This document shows positions 50,064 through 59,152 of a DNA stretch of 64,000 bases, piece by piece; position 1 is the stretch's first letter, and the number at the start of each line of letters is the position of its first letter. This DNA comes from CBDDCQ01 sp965226285. GTDB taxonomy: Bacteria > Bacteroidota > Bacteroidia > Flavobacteriales > Ichthyobacteriaceae. The position numbers and the translations under genes are program-made. Location of the stretch: assembly GCA_965226285.1 (NCBI GenBank), contig CBDDCQ010000006.1:1-64000 (forward strand), read 5' to 3'. The notes beneath the pieces were generated by a model. The model was not told the DNA's origin. It ran no database searches and saw only the letters and a program-made list of their open reading frames with translations.

Positions 50064-51668
50064 ATGAGAAATTTTATTTTATCTGTACTGTCGGGAGTTC
50101 TATTATACTTTAGTTGGCCATCTCAAGGATTTCCTTTATTGCTTTTTATAGCTTTTGTACCTATACTTTTAGTAGAGTATCATATCACAAATAGCCCTTG
50201 TAAACGTAAGCATATTAAAGTATTTGCTTGGTCATATCTGAGTTTTTTTATATGGAATTTTTTTGTCAGTTGGTGGTTGCATTACTCAAGTGTAGGAGGA
50301 GCTTTAATGGCAATATTTGCCAATACACTCCTAATGAGTTTAGTTTTCATAAGTTATAGATATATAAAGAATAAATTGGGCTATAAATTGGGGTTGATAT
50401 TTTTAGTTTGCTTTTGGTTTACTTTTGAAAAATTACATTTAGAATGGGAAGTAGCTTGGCCATGGCTCAATTTAGGTAATGCTTTTGCACATTTTTCAAA
50501 TTGGGTACAATGGTATGAATATACCGGTATATTTGGTGGTTCACTCTGGATTTGGATAGTGAATATTATGATATTTAAAAGTATCTTAAAATTTTATGAT
50601 ACTCGGCAAAAATCATTTATCTTTAGGGCTTTATTTAAATCTTTTCTGGTTGTAATCATCCCTATTATAGGGTCCTATACCCTATTGAATAATTATAAGG
50701 AAAAAGGAAAAGATGTAAATGTAGTAATCGCACAACCTAATTTAGACCCTTACACGGATAAGTATAAATATACTGACCATCAAATAGCCAATAGAATTAT
50801 AAATTTGGTGGAGGATAAAATAGATAATAATACTCATTTTATCGTAACTCCTGAAACTACTTTTCACGGCAGTATAGATGTAAATACACTCGCCCAATAT
50901 CCGGCTATCCAAAGGTTAAAATATCTTTTAAAACCCTACCCAAAATTGAATTTTTTAGTAGGTATTACAAGTATAAAAAAATACTACTCTATTTTAGAAG
51001 CAACTTATACCGCAAGAAAACATCAAAATTTTTGGTATGATGTATATAATTCTGTAATACAAATAAACCAAACGGATAATATTCCTATATATCATAAATC
51101 TAAATTAGTAACAGGAGTAGAAATTATGCCTTATAAAAGGATATTTGCACCACTATTGGGAGAAATCGCTTTAGATTTGGGAGGCTCTACAGGTACTTTA
51201 GGTAGTCAAAAAGAAAGGGAAGTTTTTACCAATCCCTACTATTTATTTAAAACGGCACCTATTGTTTGCTATGAATCAGTATTTGGACAGTATGTAACGG
51301 AGTATGTAAAAAGAGGAGCAGGATTACTTACCATTATAACTAATGATGGTTGGTGGAGTACTTCTGATGGACATAGGCAACATTTAGCGTACGCTAAACT
51401 AAGAGCCATAGAAACTAGAAGAAGCATAGTAAGGAGTGCCAATACAGGAGTTTCTGCCTTTATCAATCAAAAAGGAGAAATAACTAAATTCCTTGGATAT
51501 GCTCAAAAGGGTGCTATTAAGGGAACTGTAAAATATCATACAACATCCACATTTTATACTCAATATGGAGATTATATTGCTAGGGTAGGACTATTTTTAG
51601 CAACAACATTATTTATATTTGCAATTTGCAGAAGCATATTATTAAAAGGTAATAGATTAAAAAAATGA
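50064..51668 (+). CDS. lnt: Apolipoprotein N-acyltransferase
   Basis: 534 residues. The N-terminal half has about six membrane helices (starting ILSVLSGVLLYFSWPSQGFP). The periplasmic nitrilase-like domain carries the catalytic Glu in VTPETTFHG (about residue 264), a Lys in the IPIYHKSKLVTGVE stretch and the catalytic Cys in PIVCYESVFG (about residue 401). It then has TIITNDGWWSTSDGHRQHLA and RRSIVRSANTGVSAFI, and a last membrane helix near the C-terminus. It adds the third acyl chain to lipoproteins. Its stop overlaps the next gene start (ATGA). Confidence 0.95.
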   Translation: MRNFILSVLSGVLLYFSWPSQGFPLLLFIAFVPILLVEYHITNSPCKRKHIKVFAWSYLSFFIWNFFVSWWLHYSSVGGALMAIFANTLLMSLVFISYRYIKNKLGYKLGLIFLVCFWFTFEKLHLEWEVAWPWLNLGNAFAHFSNWVQWYEYTGIFGGSLWIWIVNIMIFKSILKFYDTRQKSFIFRALFKSFLVVIIPIIGSYTLLNNYKEKGKDVNVVIAQPNLDPYTDKYKYTDHQIANRIINLVEDKIDNNTHFIVTPETTFHGSIDVNTLAQYPAIQRLKYLLKPYPKLNFLVGITSIKKYYSILEATYTARKHQNFWYDVYNSVIQINQTDNIPIYHKSKLVTGVEIMPYKRIFAPLLGEIALDLGGSTGTLGSQKEREVFTNPYYLFKTAPIVCYESVFGQYVTEYVKRGAGLLTIITNDGWWSTSDGHRQHLAYAKLRAIETRRSIVRSANTGVSAFINQKGEITKFLGYAQKGAIKGTVKYHTTSTFYTQYGDYIARVGLFLATTLFIFAICRSILLKGNRLKK

Positions 51669-53831
51669 GGAAAAAACTGGCTGTAATTAGTTTACTTATT
51701 GGTATTTATGGTTTTAGCCAAAAACAAGGAGGGATGTGGTTGCCTCATCTATTGGAGCAAATTAATGAACCTGAAATGAGGAGTTTAGGAATGCAAATGT
51801 CACTAAATGATATTTACAACATTAATAGTTCTAGTATCAAAGATGCTATTGTTCACTTTAATGGAGAATGCAGTGCTAGTATCATCTCTCCCTGAAGGCT
51901 TATTACTTACAAATCATCATTGTGGATATAGACAAATACAATTGCATTCTACGCTGGAAAATAATTACCTAAAAGATGGATTTTGGGCTAATTTAAGAAA
52001 AGAAGAATTGCCTAATCCACAACTCAAAATAACTTTTATAAGGAAGATAGTACAAGTTACCGATGAGGTATTAGATGGTATTAGCAGTAATGCTACCGAA
52101 GAAAAAAGACAACAAATAATAGAGAATAATATTGAATTGGTAAAATATAGTATAGATAAACAAAAACATCAAGATGTGATGATAAAAGCATTTTTTTCAG
52201 GTAACCAATATTATGCTTTTATTACAGAAACCTATAAAGATGTAAGATTAGTGGGTGTGCCACCTTCTTATATAGGTAAGTTTGGATCAGATACGGATAA
52301 CTGGATGTTGCCAAGACATACAGGAGATTTTTCTATTTTTAGAATATATGCCAATAAAGATAATAAACCTGCAGAATATTCTAAAGACAACACACCCTAT
52401 AGACCTAAGCATTTCTTACCTATTTCTATAGATGAAGTATCACAAGGGGATTTTACACTAATATATGGTTTTCCTGATATTACTAAGGAATATTTACCTA
52501 CTGTAGCCATAGAACAAATCATAAATACACTTAACCCTCTTAAAATATCTATACGAGAAAAAGCTCTTAAAATAGTAAATAAAGCCATGCGTTCTGATGA
52601 GTTAATTAGGATTAAGTATGCCTCAAAATATGCCTCTATTGCTAATGATTATAAAAAGTGGATAGGAGAAAACAAAGATATTAAAAAAACGGGCGGTTTA
52701 GAAAAAAAGAAACAATATGAACAAGCGTTTTTATCTAAAGTAGAGGGGAACGTATTGTATGAAAATATTCTCCCTAAATTTGATAAATTGTATCGTCGTA
52801 TAGAACCTTTTGCCAAGGCAAGAGATTTATTTACAGAAATTGGGTATAAGAATGTAGAAATTTTAAGGTTGTGTTATAAATTCAATAGTTTATTAGAATT
52901 ATTTAAAAAACAAGATTTAAAAACCTTTGAGAAGCAGCGGGCATATTTACTAAAATATGCCAAAAGGCACTTTAAAAATTATGATGCAGATGTAGATGAA
53001 AAAGTATTTTATAGCCTCATACAAATGTATGTAAAACAAATGCCGGAACAAATGCTTTCAGAAGATTTAAAAGATTTTATAGAAGACTATGACAATGATT
53101 ACAAAAAACTTACTAAGGAACTGTTTAATGAAACTATCTTTACAAATTATGATAAAATTGTAAAATTATTCCATGAAGAAGAAGATGCTGATGATTTAGT
53201 AGATGAACTTAAAGACGATAAAGTTTTTGAGCTCTCCATGTATTTGATAAATATTTACAAAAAGAAAGTAATGCCTTATTATCAAAAACTAAGTAATAGA
53301 ATTAACCTATTACAACGCAGGTACATGCAGGCTCAAATAGAAACTTTTCCAAATAGAATTTTCTCTCCCGATGCCAATGGCAGTTTGAGGGTAGCTTACG
53401 GTAGAGTATTGGAGGATCAACCTAACAAAAAAACTACATATCCAGCTAAAGTCTATTTAAGCGAAGTTATTTCAAAGCATAAACCCAAAGATTATGATTT
53501 TGATTTGCCTAAAAAATTAATGAATCTATATGAGCAAAAAAATTACGGTTTATATGCTGAAAATGGTAAAATGCCCGTATATTTTATAGGGACTAATCGC
53601 ACTACTGTAGGCAATTCTGGTAGTCCTGTTATAGACGCTTACGGAAACTTAATAGGATTGAATTTTGATAGCGTATGGGAGGATACTATGAGCGAACGAA
53701 ACTATGACGGTTCTATATATAGAAATGTAATGGTAGATGTAAAGTATATCTTATTCATTATAGATAAATATGCAGGAGCTAAATATTTGATAGATGAAAT
53801 GACCCTTGTACATCCTAAAGAGAGATATTAA
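51665..53831 (+). pseudogene. S46 family dipeptidyl-peptidase, single-base frameshift
   Basis: The first frame (51665-51895) has a signal peptide (RKKLAVISLLIGIYGFSQ) and the S46 start GGMWLPHLLEQINEPEM, and stops after CSASIISP. A second frame continues exactly with EGLLLTNHHCGYRQIQLHS, the family's catalytic-His motif, and runs to 53831. Removing one C from the CCC at 51890-51892 joins them into about 721 residues, the usual S46 size. The catalytic Ser region TVGNSGSPVIDAYGNLIG is intact. DPP7/DPP11-type enzymes remove dipeptides from peptides in the periplasm to feed amino-acid-fermenting or asaccharolytic bacteria. Either the gene is broken, or it is a sequencing error or a reversible C-tract slip. 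ddl follows after 16 bases. Confidence 0.85.
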
Positions 53832-53847
53832 TATAAAGAGGGAACGT

Positions 53848-54819
53848 ATGAAGAAAAAGGTAGCTATCGTAATGGGTGGGTATTCCACTGAAAAAGATAT
53901 ATCTATAAATAGTGGAAATGCGGTATATAAATATTTAGATAGAGAGAAATACGATACTTATAGAGTCTTTATATTAAAAGAACGGTGGTTTGCACTAATT
54001 GATGACACCCAGTATCACATAGATAAATCAGATTTTAGCATTGTGATAAATGGAGCGAACATACATTTTGATTGTATCTTTAACGCCATTCATGGTACAC
54101 CGGGCGAAGATGGTAAGCTGCAAGCATATCTTGAACTTTTGAATATACCCTATACCTCTTGTGATAGTTTTTCATCGGCACTTACCTTTACTAAAAAAGA
54201 ATGCTTGGCAGTCTTGGCTCCTTACGAGTTCAATATCGCTAAAAGTGCCTATATATTCAAAGATAGACCTTATAATATAGATAAAATATTAGATAAAGTA
54301 GGCTTGCCAGCTTTTGTAAAACCCAATAGAGGTGGATCGAGTTTTGGAATATCTAAGGTGTATCAAAAACAGGATTTTATACCTGCATTGGAAAAGGCTT
54401 TTACTGAAGATAACCAATTACTGATAGAGGAGTTTATAAAAGGTAGAGAAGTCTCAGTGGGCGTAGGTTTTGTACAGGGAACGTTAAAGGCTTTTCACAT
54501 TACAGAAATTATTACACAAAATGATTTCTTTGACTATAACGCTAAGTATCATGGCGAATCTCAAGAGATCACCCCAGCTGATTTACCCGCTGAAACAACT
54601 CAAAGAATACAAACCGAAGCCATTAGATTATACGAGTGTTTAAACCTAAAGGGTTTTGTAAGAATAGATTTTATAATTAAAGATCAAATACTTTTTATAT
54701 TGGAGGTAAATACTGTACCCGGATTATCCAAGCATAGCATAGTCCCTAAGCAACTCAAAAGTATGGGTATAAACCTAAAAGATTTTTTTACAGAAGCAGT
54801 GGATAAAGCATTGGAATGA
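53848..54819 (+). CDS. ddl: D-alanine--D-alanine ligase
   Basis: 323 residues when started at the ATG at 53848 (KKKVAIVMGGYSTEKDISI); an upstream in-frame start at 53806 would overlap the S46 gene and add no conserved sequence. It has the ATP-grasp fold: HGTPGEDGKLQAYLELLNIPY, LPAFVKPNRGGSSFGISKV (ATP-binding), LLIEEFIKGREVSVG, and the metal/substrate end GFVRIDFIIKD and LEVNTVPGLSKHS. It makes the D-Ala-D-Ala dipeptide of peptidoglycan. A purine-rich GAGGGAA lies just upstream of the start. It is the last gene of the plus-strand run. Confidence 0.96.
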   Translation: MKKKVAIVMGGYSTEKDISINSGNAVYKYLDREKYDTYRVFILKERWFALIDDTQYHIDKSDFSIVINGANIHFDCIFNAIHGTPGEDGKLQAYLELLNIPYTSCDSFSSALTFTKKECLAVLAPYEFNIAKSAYIFKDRPYNIDKILDKVGLPAFVKPNRGGSSFGISKVYQKQDFIPALEKAFTEDNQLLIEEFIKGREVSVGVGFVQGTLKAFHITEIITQNDFFDYNAKYHGESQEITPADLPAETTQRIQTEAIRLYECLNLKGFVRIDFIIKDQILFILEVNTVPGLSKHSIVPKQLKSMGINLKDFFTEAVDKALE

Positions 54820-54832
54820 TTCTTACTTTTTG

Positions 54833-54856
54833 AACAAAAAAAAGAACTTTTTTGTT
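54833..54856. terminator. Weak A/T hairpin between ddl and the LRR locus
   Basis: AACAAAAAA (54833-54841) and TTTTTTGTT (54848-54856) can pair. The convergent genes ddl and the PEGA-like stub end on its two sides, so a bidirectional terminator is possible, but the stem is almost only A-T. Confidence 0.35.
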
Positions 54857-54865
54857 GCGAATAGT

Positions 54866-55111
54866 TTATTTTTTATAACCATTCACACCCTCTACAATTA
54901 CCACTGTAGTAATACCATACGTACTGTCAAAACGCAAGTCTCTTAAAGCAGAATTTATTTTAATAATAGCACACCTTTCACCATTTATGTCTTTTTTAGG
55001 ATGCAAACGAGCCTCTATAGAGTTTGATTCTTTAAAAGAGATTACTTTTAAAGTCTGTCCTTTTAAACTATATAAAGATAGTATAAATAATAAGATTAAT
55101 GTTTTTGTCAT
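54866..55111 (-). CDS. Truncated paralogue of the PEGA protein N-terminus
   Basis: 81 residues: a signal peptide (TKTLILLFILSLYSLKGQ), then SFKESNSIEARLHPKKDING and ERCAIIKINSALRDLRFDS. This matches the N-terminal domain of the PEGA protein (29592-30806) almost residue for residue until YGIT. After that it diverges into VVIVEGVNGYKK and stops. The DNA around GTCTTTTTTAGGATGCA is also shared. It is the last gene after the LRR genes (2-base gap). It may be a remnant of a larger gene, or a minimal secreted copy of the domain. Function unknown. Confidence 0.6.
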   Translation of the reverse strand: MTKTLILLFILSLYSLKGQTLKVISFKESNSIEARLHPKKDINGERCAIIKINSALRDLRFDSTYGITTVVIVEGVNGYKK

Positions 55112-55113
55112 TT

Positions 55114-57151
55114 TTAGTACCCAATTATAGTTGCATTATTACCATATTTTAGTTTAATACTCCAAGAAGCCACCTTAGCTTTAGGTACTCTTATGACAGC
55201 AAGTTTGCTACAATCATAAAATGCCGCCCATCCAATACTGGTTACGGAATTAGGAATCGTAATACTGGTAAGTGAACTACAACCAGAAAATGCCCCTGAT
55301 CCAATACTGGTTACGGAATTAGGAATCGTAATACTGGTAAGTGAACTACAAGCCTCTAAATGCCTCACTTCCAATACTGGTTACGGAATTAGGAATCGTA
55401 ATACTGGTAAGTTTGCGACAATCATAAAATGCCGATTTTCCAATACTGGTTACGGAATTAGGAATCGTAATACTGGTAAGTGAACTACAACCACTAAATG
55501 CCTCACTTCCAATACTGGTTACGGAATTAGGAATCGTAATACTGGTAAGGGAACTACAACCTCTAAATGACCTATTTCCAATACTGGTTACCGAATTAGG
55601 AATCGTAATACTGGTAAGGGAACTACAAGCCCTAAATGCCTCACTTCCAATACTGGTTACGGAATTAGGAATCGTAATACTGGTAAGTGAACTACAATCA
55701 TAAAATGCCCCATTTCCAATACTCGTTACCGAATTACCCATTGTAATACTTTTAAGTGAAGTACATTTATAAAATGCCCAACTTCCAATACTGGTTACGG
55801 AATTAGGAATCGTAATACTGGTAAGTGCACTACAACCATTAAATACATAATTTCCAATACTGGTTACGGAATTAGGAATCGTAATACTGGTAAGGGAACT
55901 ACAAGCCCTAAATGCCTCACTTCCAATACTGGTTACGGAATTAGGAATCGTAATACTGGTAAGTGAACTACAACCATAAAATGCCGCCCATCCAATACTG
56001 GTTACGGAATTAGGAATCGTAATACTGGTAAGTGAACTACATATAGAAAATGTCTGATTTCCAATACTTTTTACCGAATTAGGAATGGTGATACTGGTAA
56101 GTGAACGACAATACTGAAATGCCCCTACTCCAATACTGGTTACGGAATTAGGAATCGTAATAATGATAAGTGAACTACAACCACTAAATGCCCTATCTCC
56201 AATACTGGTTACGGAATTAGGAATCGTAATACTGGTAAGTGAACTACAATCATAAAATGCCTCACTTCCAATACTGGTTACGGAATTAGGAATCGTAATA
56301 CTGGTAAGTGAACTACAACCTCTAAATGACCTATTTCCAATACTGGTTACGGTGATACCCCTAATCGTATTAGGAATAATTACTGTTATTAAACTATTTT
56401 TATCAACGCTTGCTTTAAGTGTTATTTCCCCACCACTAGTTATCGTAAAAATATCGCTATAAATGTGAAACTGTGCATTTGAAATAGTTACATCTTCTTT
56501 AGTATCGTGTTCTAAGACAAGGGTAGCCGTAAAACTACCTATCTTGGTCATTCTTAGTGACAACTTAGGCTTCGTGCCCGTTACACTTGCAACGCCTGAC
56601 GGTACTAACGCTTTTATCTCTTTGAGGGTATAACCTGACTTCGTTCCTGTTACACCCGCTAATATCTCCGATGTGGTAAAACTGCCACCACTGAAAGCCT
56701 TAGACACCCTGTTAAAAGTCAAAGGTTCAGATGTTGTGCCATTCTTAATAGGGGTAGTATTCTTTGTAATGATGATTTTACACTTTTTAATTATAGCATC
56801 TTCAAAGTAATCCTTTTTTAAAATGAGATGGAAAACGATGTTTCCTGGTTTGGTAAAGGTTAAGCTAGTATCCGAAACCTTTGCTGAAGCCGTTGTACTT
56901 ATCAACAAAATAGATTTAATTGTATAGTCTTCTTTTGAGCCTTGAACTCCTGCCAGTATCTTATCCATCTCTAATGTTTTAGTGACTCCCGTAATACTAG
57001 AAAAACGAATAATTTGCTCCTTATAAGTAAGAGCAGGAGCAGGGGTAATAAAAAGGGCTGGAGGGGGTTCTTTTTTACAATGAGTCATCGATGTACTACA
57101 CCACATCAATACCAATAAATTAGTAAAATATCTTTTATATTTATTCACCAT
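55114..57151 (-). pseudogene. BspA-type LRR surface lipoprotein, frameshifted near the 3' end
   Basis: The lipoprotein-like start (NKYKRYFTNLLVLMW, Cys in SMTHC) is followed by two 85-90-residue modules. The second (RVSKAFSGGSFTTSEILAG to LEHDTKEDVTI) is shared with the protein at 1-2013. From about residue 270 come 17 leucine-rich repeats of the Treponema/BspA type, each 23 residues (CSSLTSITIPNSVTSIGSEA, then F-x-x). The frame breaks at 55351-55356: the unit reads AFRGL-stop, where neighbours read AFRACSS or AFRGCSS. The tail continues in another frame (55374-55114) with two more LRRs and the end LKYGNNATIIGY. BspA-type proteins act as adhesins on host surfaces. Signal, modules and repeats are otherwise intact. 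Confidence 0.85.
55190..56360 (-). repeat. 69-base LRR-encoding tandem repeats (17 units)
   Basis: Unit core on the plus strand: CCAATACTGGTTACGGAATT then AGGAATCGTAATACTGGTAA. The cores are nearly identical, and variation is confined to about 12 bases coding the F-x-x-C segment. Strong homogenisation implies frequent recombination between units. Confidence 0.9.
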
Positions 57152-57159
57152 CTTAAATT

Positions 57160-57819
57160 TTAATTTACTTTTACAACTAAAGCATTATTTCCTATTATTA
57201 ATTTAGGTCTCCATTCATCATATCTACTTTTCGGAACTGTAATTTTTTCTAATACCCTACAACCATTAAATAAATCATTTCCAATACTGGTTACGGAATT
57301 AGGTATCGTAACACTGGTAAGTAAACTACAATAATAAAATACATAATCTCCAATACTGGTTACGGAATTAGGTATCGTAATACTCCTAAGTGAACTACAA
57401 CCTTGAAATGCCTTCTCTCCAATACTGGTTACGGAATTAGGTATCGTAATACTAGTAAGTGAAGCACAACCCCGAAATGTCTCACTTGCAATACTGGTTA
57501 AGGAATTAGGAATCGTAATACTGGTAAGTGAACCGCAACCATAAAATGCTGAATCTCCAATACTGTTTAAGGAATTAGGAATCGTAATACTGGTAAGTGA
57601 ACCGCAACCATAAAATGCTGAATCTCCAATACTGTTTAAGGAATTAGGAATCTTAATACTGGTAAGTTTTTCACAATAAGAAAATGCTGCATTTGCAATA
57701 CTAGTTACAAGAATATCATGGATCTTATCAGGGATAATTATTTCTTTTATATTATTTTTGATAATACCTCTTTTAAGTATTACACTCCCTTCTTGGTTTA
57801 TATCTAATATGTTTTCCAT
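57160..57819 (-). CDS. Small BspA-type LRR protein without signal peptide
   Basis: 219 residues. A short N-terminal part (ENILDINQEGSVILKRG, IIIPDKIHDILVTSI) precedes seven 23-residue LRRs (for example KLTSIKIPNSLNSIGDSAFY). The C-terminal cap is ITVPKSRYDEWRPKL and GNNALVVKV, related to the cap of the neighbouring large LRR protein. Two adjacent repeats are identical (GDSAFYGCGSLTSITIPNSL), which suggests recent duplication. No signal peptide is visible, so it may be intracellular, lack an export signal because its 5' end was replaced, or be a silent donor for recombination with the large gene 8 bases downstream. Confidence 0.75.
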   Translation of the reverse strand: MENILDINQEGSVILKRGIIKNNIKEIIIPDKIHDILVTSIANAAFSYCEKLTSIKIPNSLNSIGDSAFYGCGSLTSITIPNSLNSIGDSAFYGCGSLTSITIPNSLTSIASETFRGCASLTSITIPNSVTSIGEKAFQGCSSLRSITIPNSVTSIGDYVFYYCSLLTSVTIPNSVTSIGNDLFNGCRVLEKITVPKSRYDEWRPKLIIGNNALVVKVN

Positions 57820-57849
57820 ATTTTTAAAATTTTATTTGTTATTAATAAG

Positions 57850-57872
57850 ACTGTTCGGGATTTCCGAACAGT
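57850..57872. terminator. 9-base hairpin downstream of the LRR stub
   Basis: ACTGTTCGG (57850-57858) and CCGAACAGT (57864-57872) pair perfectly with a 5-base loop. A T-rich stretch follows on the plus strand. On the minus strand it follows the remnant stop at 57884 but lacks a T run. It probably ended transcription of the former gene, or acts in the 5' leader of the small LRR gene. Confidence 0.5.
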
Positions 57873-57883
57873 TGATTTTTATT

Positions 57884-57958
57884 TTAATATCCTATTACTT
57901 TTGCATTGTTTCCTTCTTCTAATATTTCTTTCACCGCTTTGATTTTATAATACAAATA
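57884..57958 (-). pseudogene. C-terminal stub of a lost LRR protein
   Basis: On the minus strand an open stretch ends in KAVKEILEEGNNAKVIGY and TAA (57886-57884). This matches the cap of the large LRR protein (LKYGNNATIIGY) and the GNNALVVKV end of the small one. No repeats remain upstream before the maf gene ends at 58044. It is best read as the tail of a third LRR gene otherwise deleted. Confidence 0.6.
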
Positions 57959-58043
57959 TATGTAAAATTTTTGACATGAGCAAGAAAAATTTACTTTTTT
58001 TACTTAATATCACTGCTTTTTACTTATCCCATCCAGATATTTA

Positions 58044-58649
58044 TTAGTCTTTAGGTATGATAAGTCCAAATTCTCGAGCTAATTTTTTATGCAACAGTTG
58101 CAAAGGTAAACCCACTACATTAAAGTAGCAACCTTGTATTTTCACTACGCCTATAGCACCTATCCACTCCTGTATTCCATAAGCACCCGCTTTGTCAAAC
58201 GGTTTATAATTTTCTATATAAAAATTAATTTCTTTATCGCTTAACTCCTTAAAAACTATTTGAGTATTCGCGTGAAAAATAACGGTTTTATCTCGAGATT
58301 TTAAGCATACTCCAGTAATCACCTGATGTGTATGTCCTGATAATGACTTTAACATTTGTTTGGCTTGTAATTTATCCTTAGGTTTACCCAATGTTTTATC
58401 TCGAATACAAACTACAGTATCACAAGCAATAATCATATCATTGGGTTGTATTTCTTTCTCTAAGGCGTTCGCTTTGAGTTGAGCTAAATATTCCGCTCTC
58501 TGCTCGCCTTTTAAATGTTTGAAAGATCCTTCATCTACCTCTGTGGTTTTTACTTCAAAAGGAATATTTAGTAATTTTAATAATTCTTTTCGTCTGGGAG
58601 ATTTAGAAGCTAATACAATACGCCCATTTATTGAGTTGGTATTTTCCAT
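58044..58649 (-). CDS. maf: Maf-like nucleoside triphosphate pyrophosphatase
   Basis: 201 residues from the ATG at 58649 (MENTNSINGRIVLASKSPRR), preferred over an upstream in-frame start at 58694 inside kdsC. Family signatures: VLASKSPRRKELLKLL, the EVDEGSF loop, ADTVV-like IACDTVVCIRDKTLGKP, LSGHTHQVITGVCL and DKAGAYGIQEWIG. Maf proteins hydrolyse dTTP/UTP or modified nucleotides and have been linked to septum control. It overlaps the end of kdsC by 22 bases in a long minus-strand operon. Confidence 0.94.
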   Translation of the reverse strand: MENTNSINGRIVLASKSPRRKELLKLLNIPFEVKTTEVDEGSFKHLKGEQRAEYLAQLKANALEKEIQPNDMIIACDTVVCIRDKTLGKPKDKLQAKQMLKSLSGHTHQVITGVCLKSRDKTVIFHANTQIVFKELSDKEINFYIENYKPFDKAGAYGIQEWIGAIGVVKIQGCYFNVVGLPLQLLHKKLAREFGLIIPKD

Positions 58650-59152
58650 TTTTCTTGTACCTTCATTACTTGTTCTAATACATCTCTTACACAACCTTTA
58701 CCCCCTTTGTAAGGTGAAATATATTTTGATACCGATTTAATATCAGATACTGCATCATTTGGACAGGTAGGCATTCCCACCCGTTCCATGATAGGATAAT
58801 CAGGCATATCATCCCCCATGTACAATATATGTTCTCTTGGCGTGTTGTATCTATCTAAATACTCCTGAAATGCCTTTATCTTTTGAGAAAAACCAAAGAA
58901 CAAATCTGTAACGCCTAATTTCTTTAACCTCTCTTTTACTGCTTGATTATTTCCCCCTGAAATTATGCAAAGATTATACCCCATATCTATCGCATATTTT
59001 ATAGCATAACCATCTTTCATATTCATAGTACGCACCCAACTTCCATCGGATAAAATATCAATATTACCATCAGTGATTACACCATCTACATCAAATATAA
59101 ATGTAGTAACCTCATTAAATATTTCCTTATAGCTCCTTTCGATATGTTCCAT
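58628..59152 (-). CDS. kdsC: 3-deoxy-D-manno-octulosonate 8-phosphate phosphatase (KdsC-type HAD)
   Basis: 174 residues. HAD motif I is FIFDVDGVITDG with the nucleophile and acid Asp; motif II is LCIISGGNN; the Lys is in FGFSQKIKAF; and motif III/IV is YMGDDMPDYPIM. The small size without a cap domain is typical of KdsC tetramers. It removes phosphate from KDO-8-phosphate, the step after KdsA (22246-23064). It overlaps the DUF2520 gene by 26 bases upstream and maf downstream. Confidence 0.92.
   Translation of the reverse strand: MEHIERSYKEIFNEVTTFIFDVDGVITDGNIDILSDGSWVRTMNMKDGYAIKYAIDMGYNLCIISGGNNQAVKERLKKLGVTDLFFGFSQKIKAFQEYLDRYNTPREHILYMGDDMPDYPIMERVGMPTCPNDAVSDIKSVSKYISPYKGGKGCVRDVLEQVMKVQEKWKIPTQ

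Noticed and set aside
53806..53847. Upstream start for ddl
   Set aside because: It adds residues (YILKRDINIKRER) that are not part of the ligase family and overlaps the end of the S46 gene; the ATG at 53848 has a purine-rich site before it.
55190..57700. CRISPR-like appearance of the evenly spaced repeats
   Set aside because: The period is 69 bases, a multiple of three, and every unit codes for an LRR. The variable part is too short and too similar to be spacers, and no cas genes are present.
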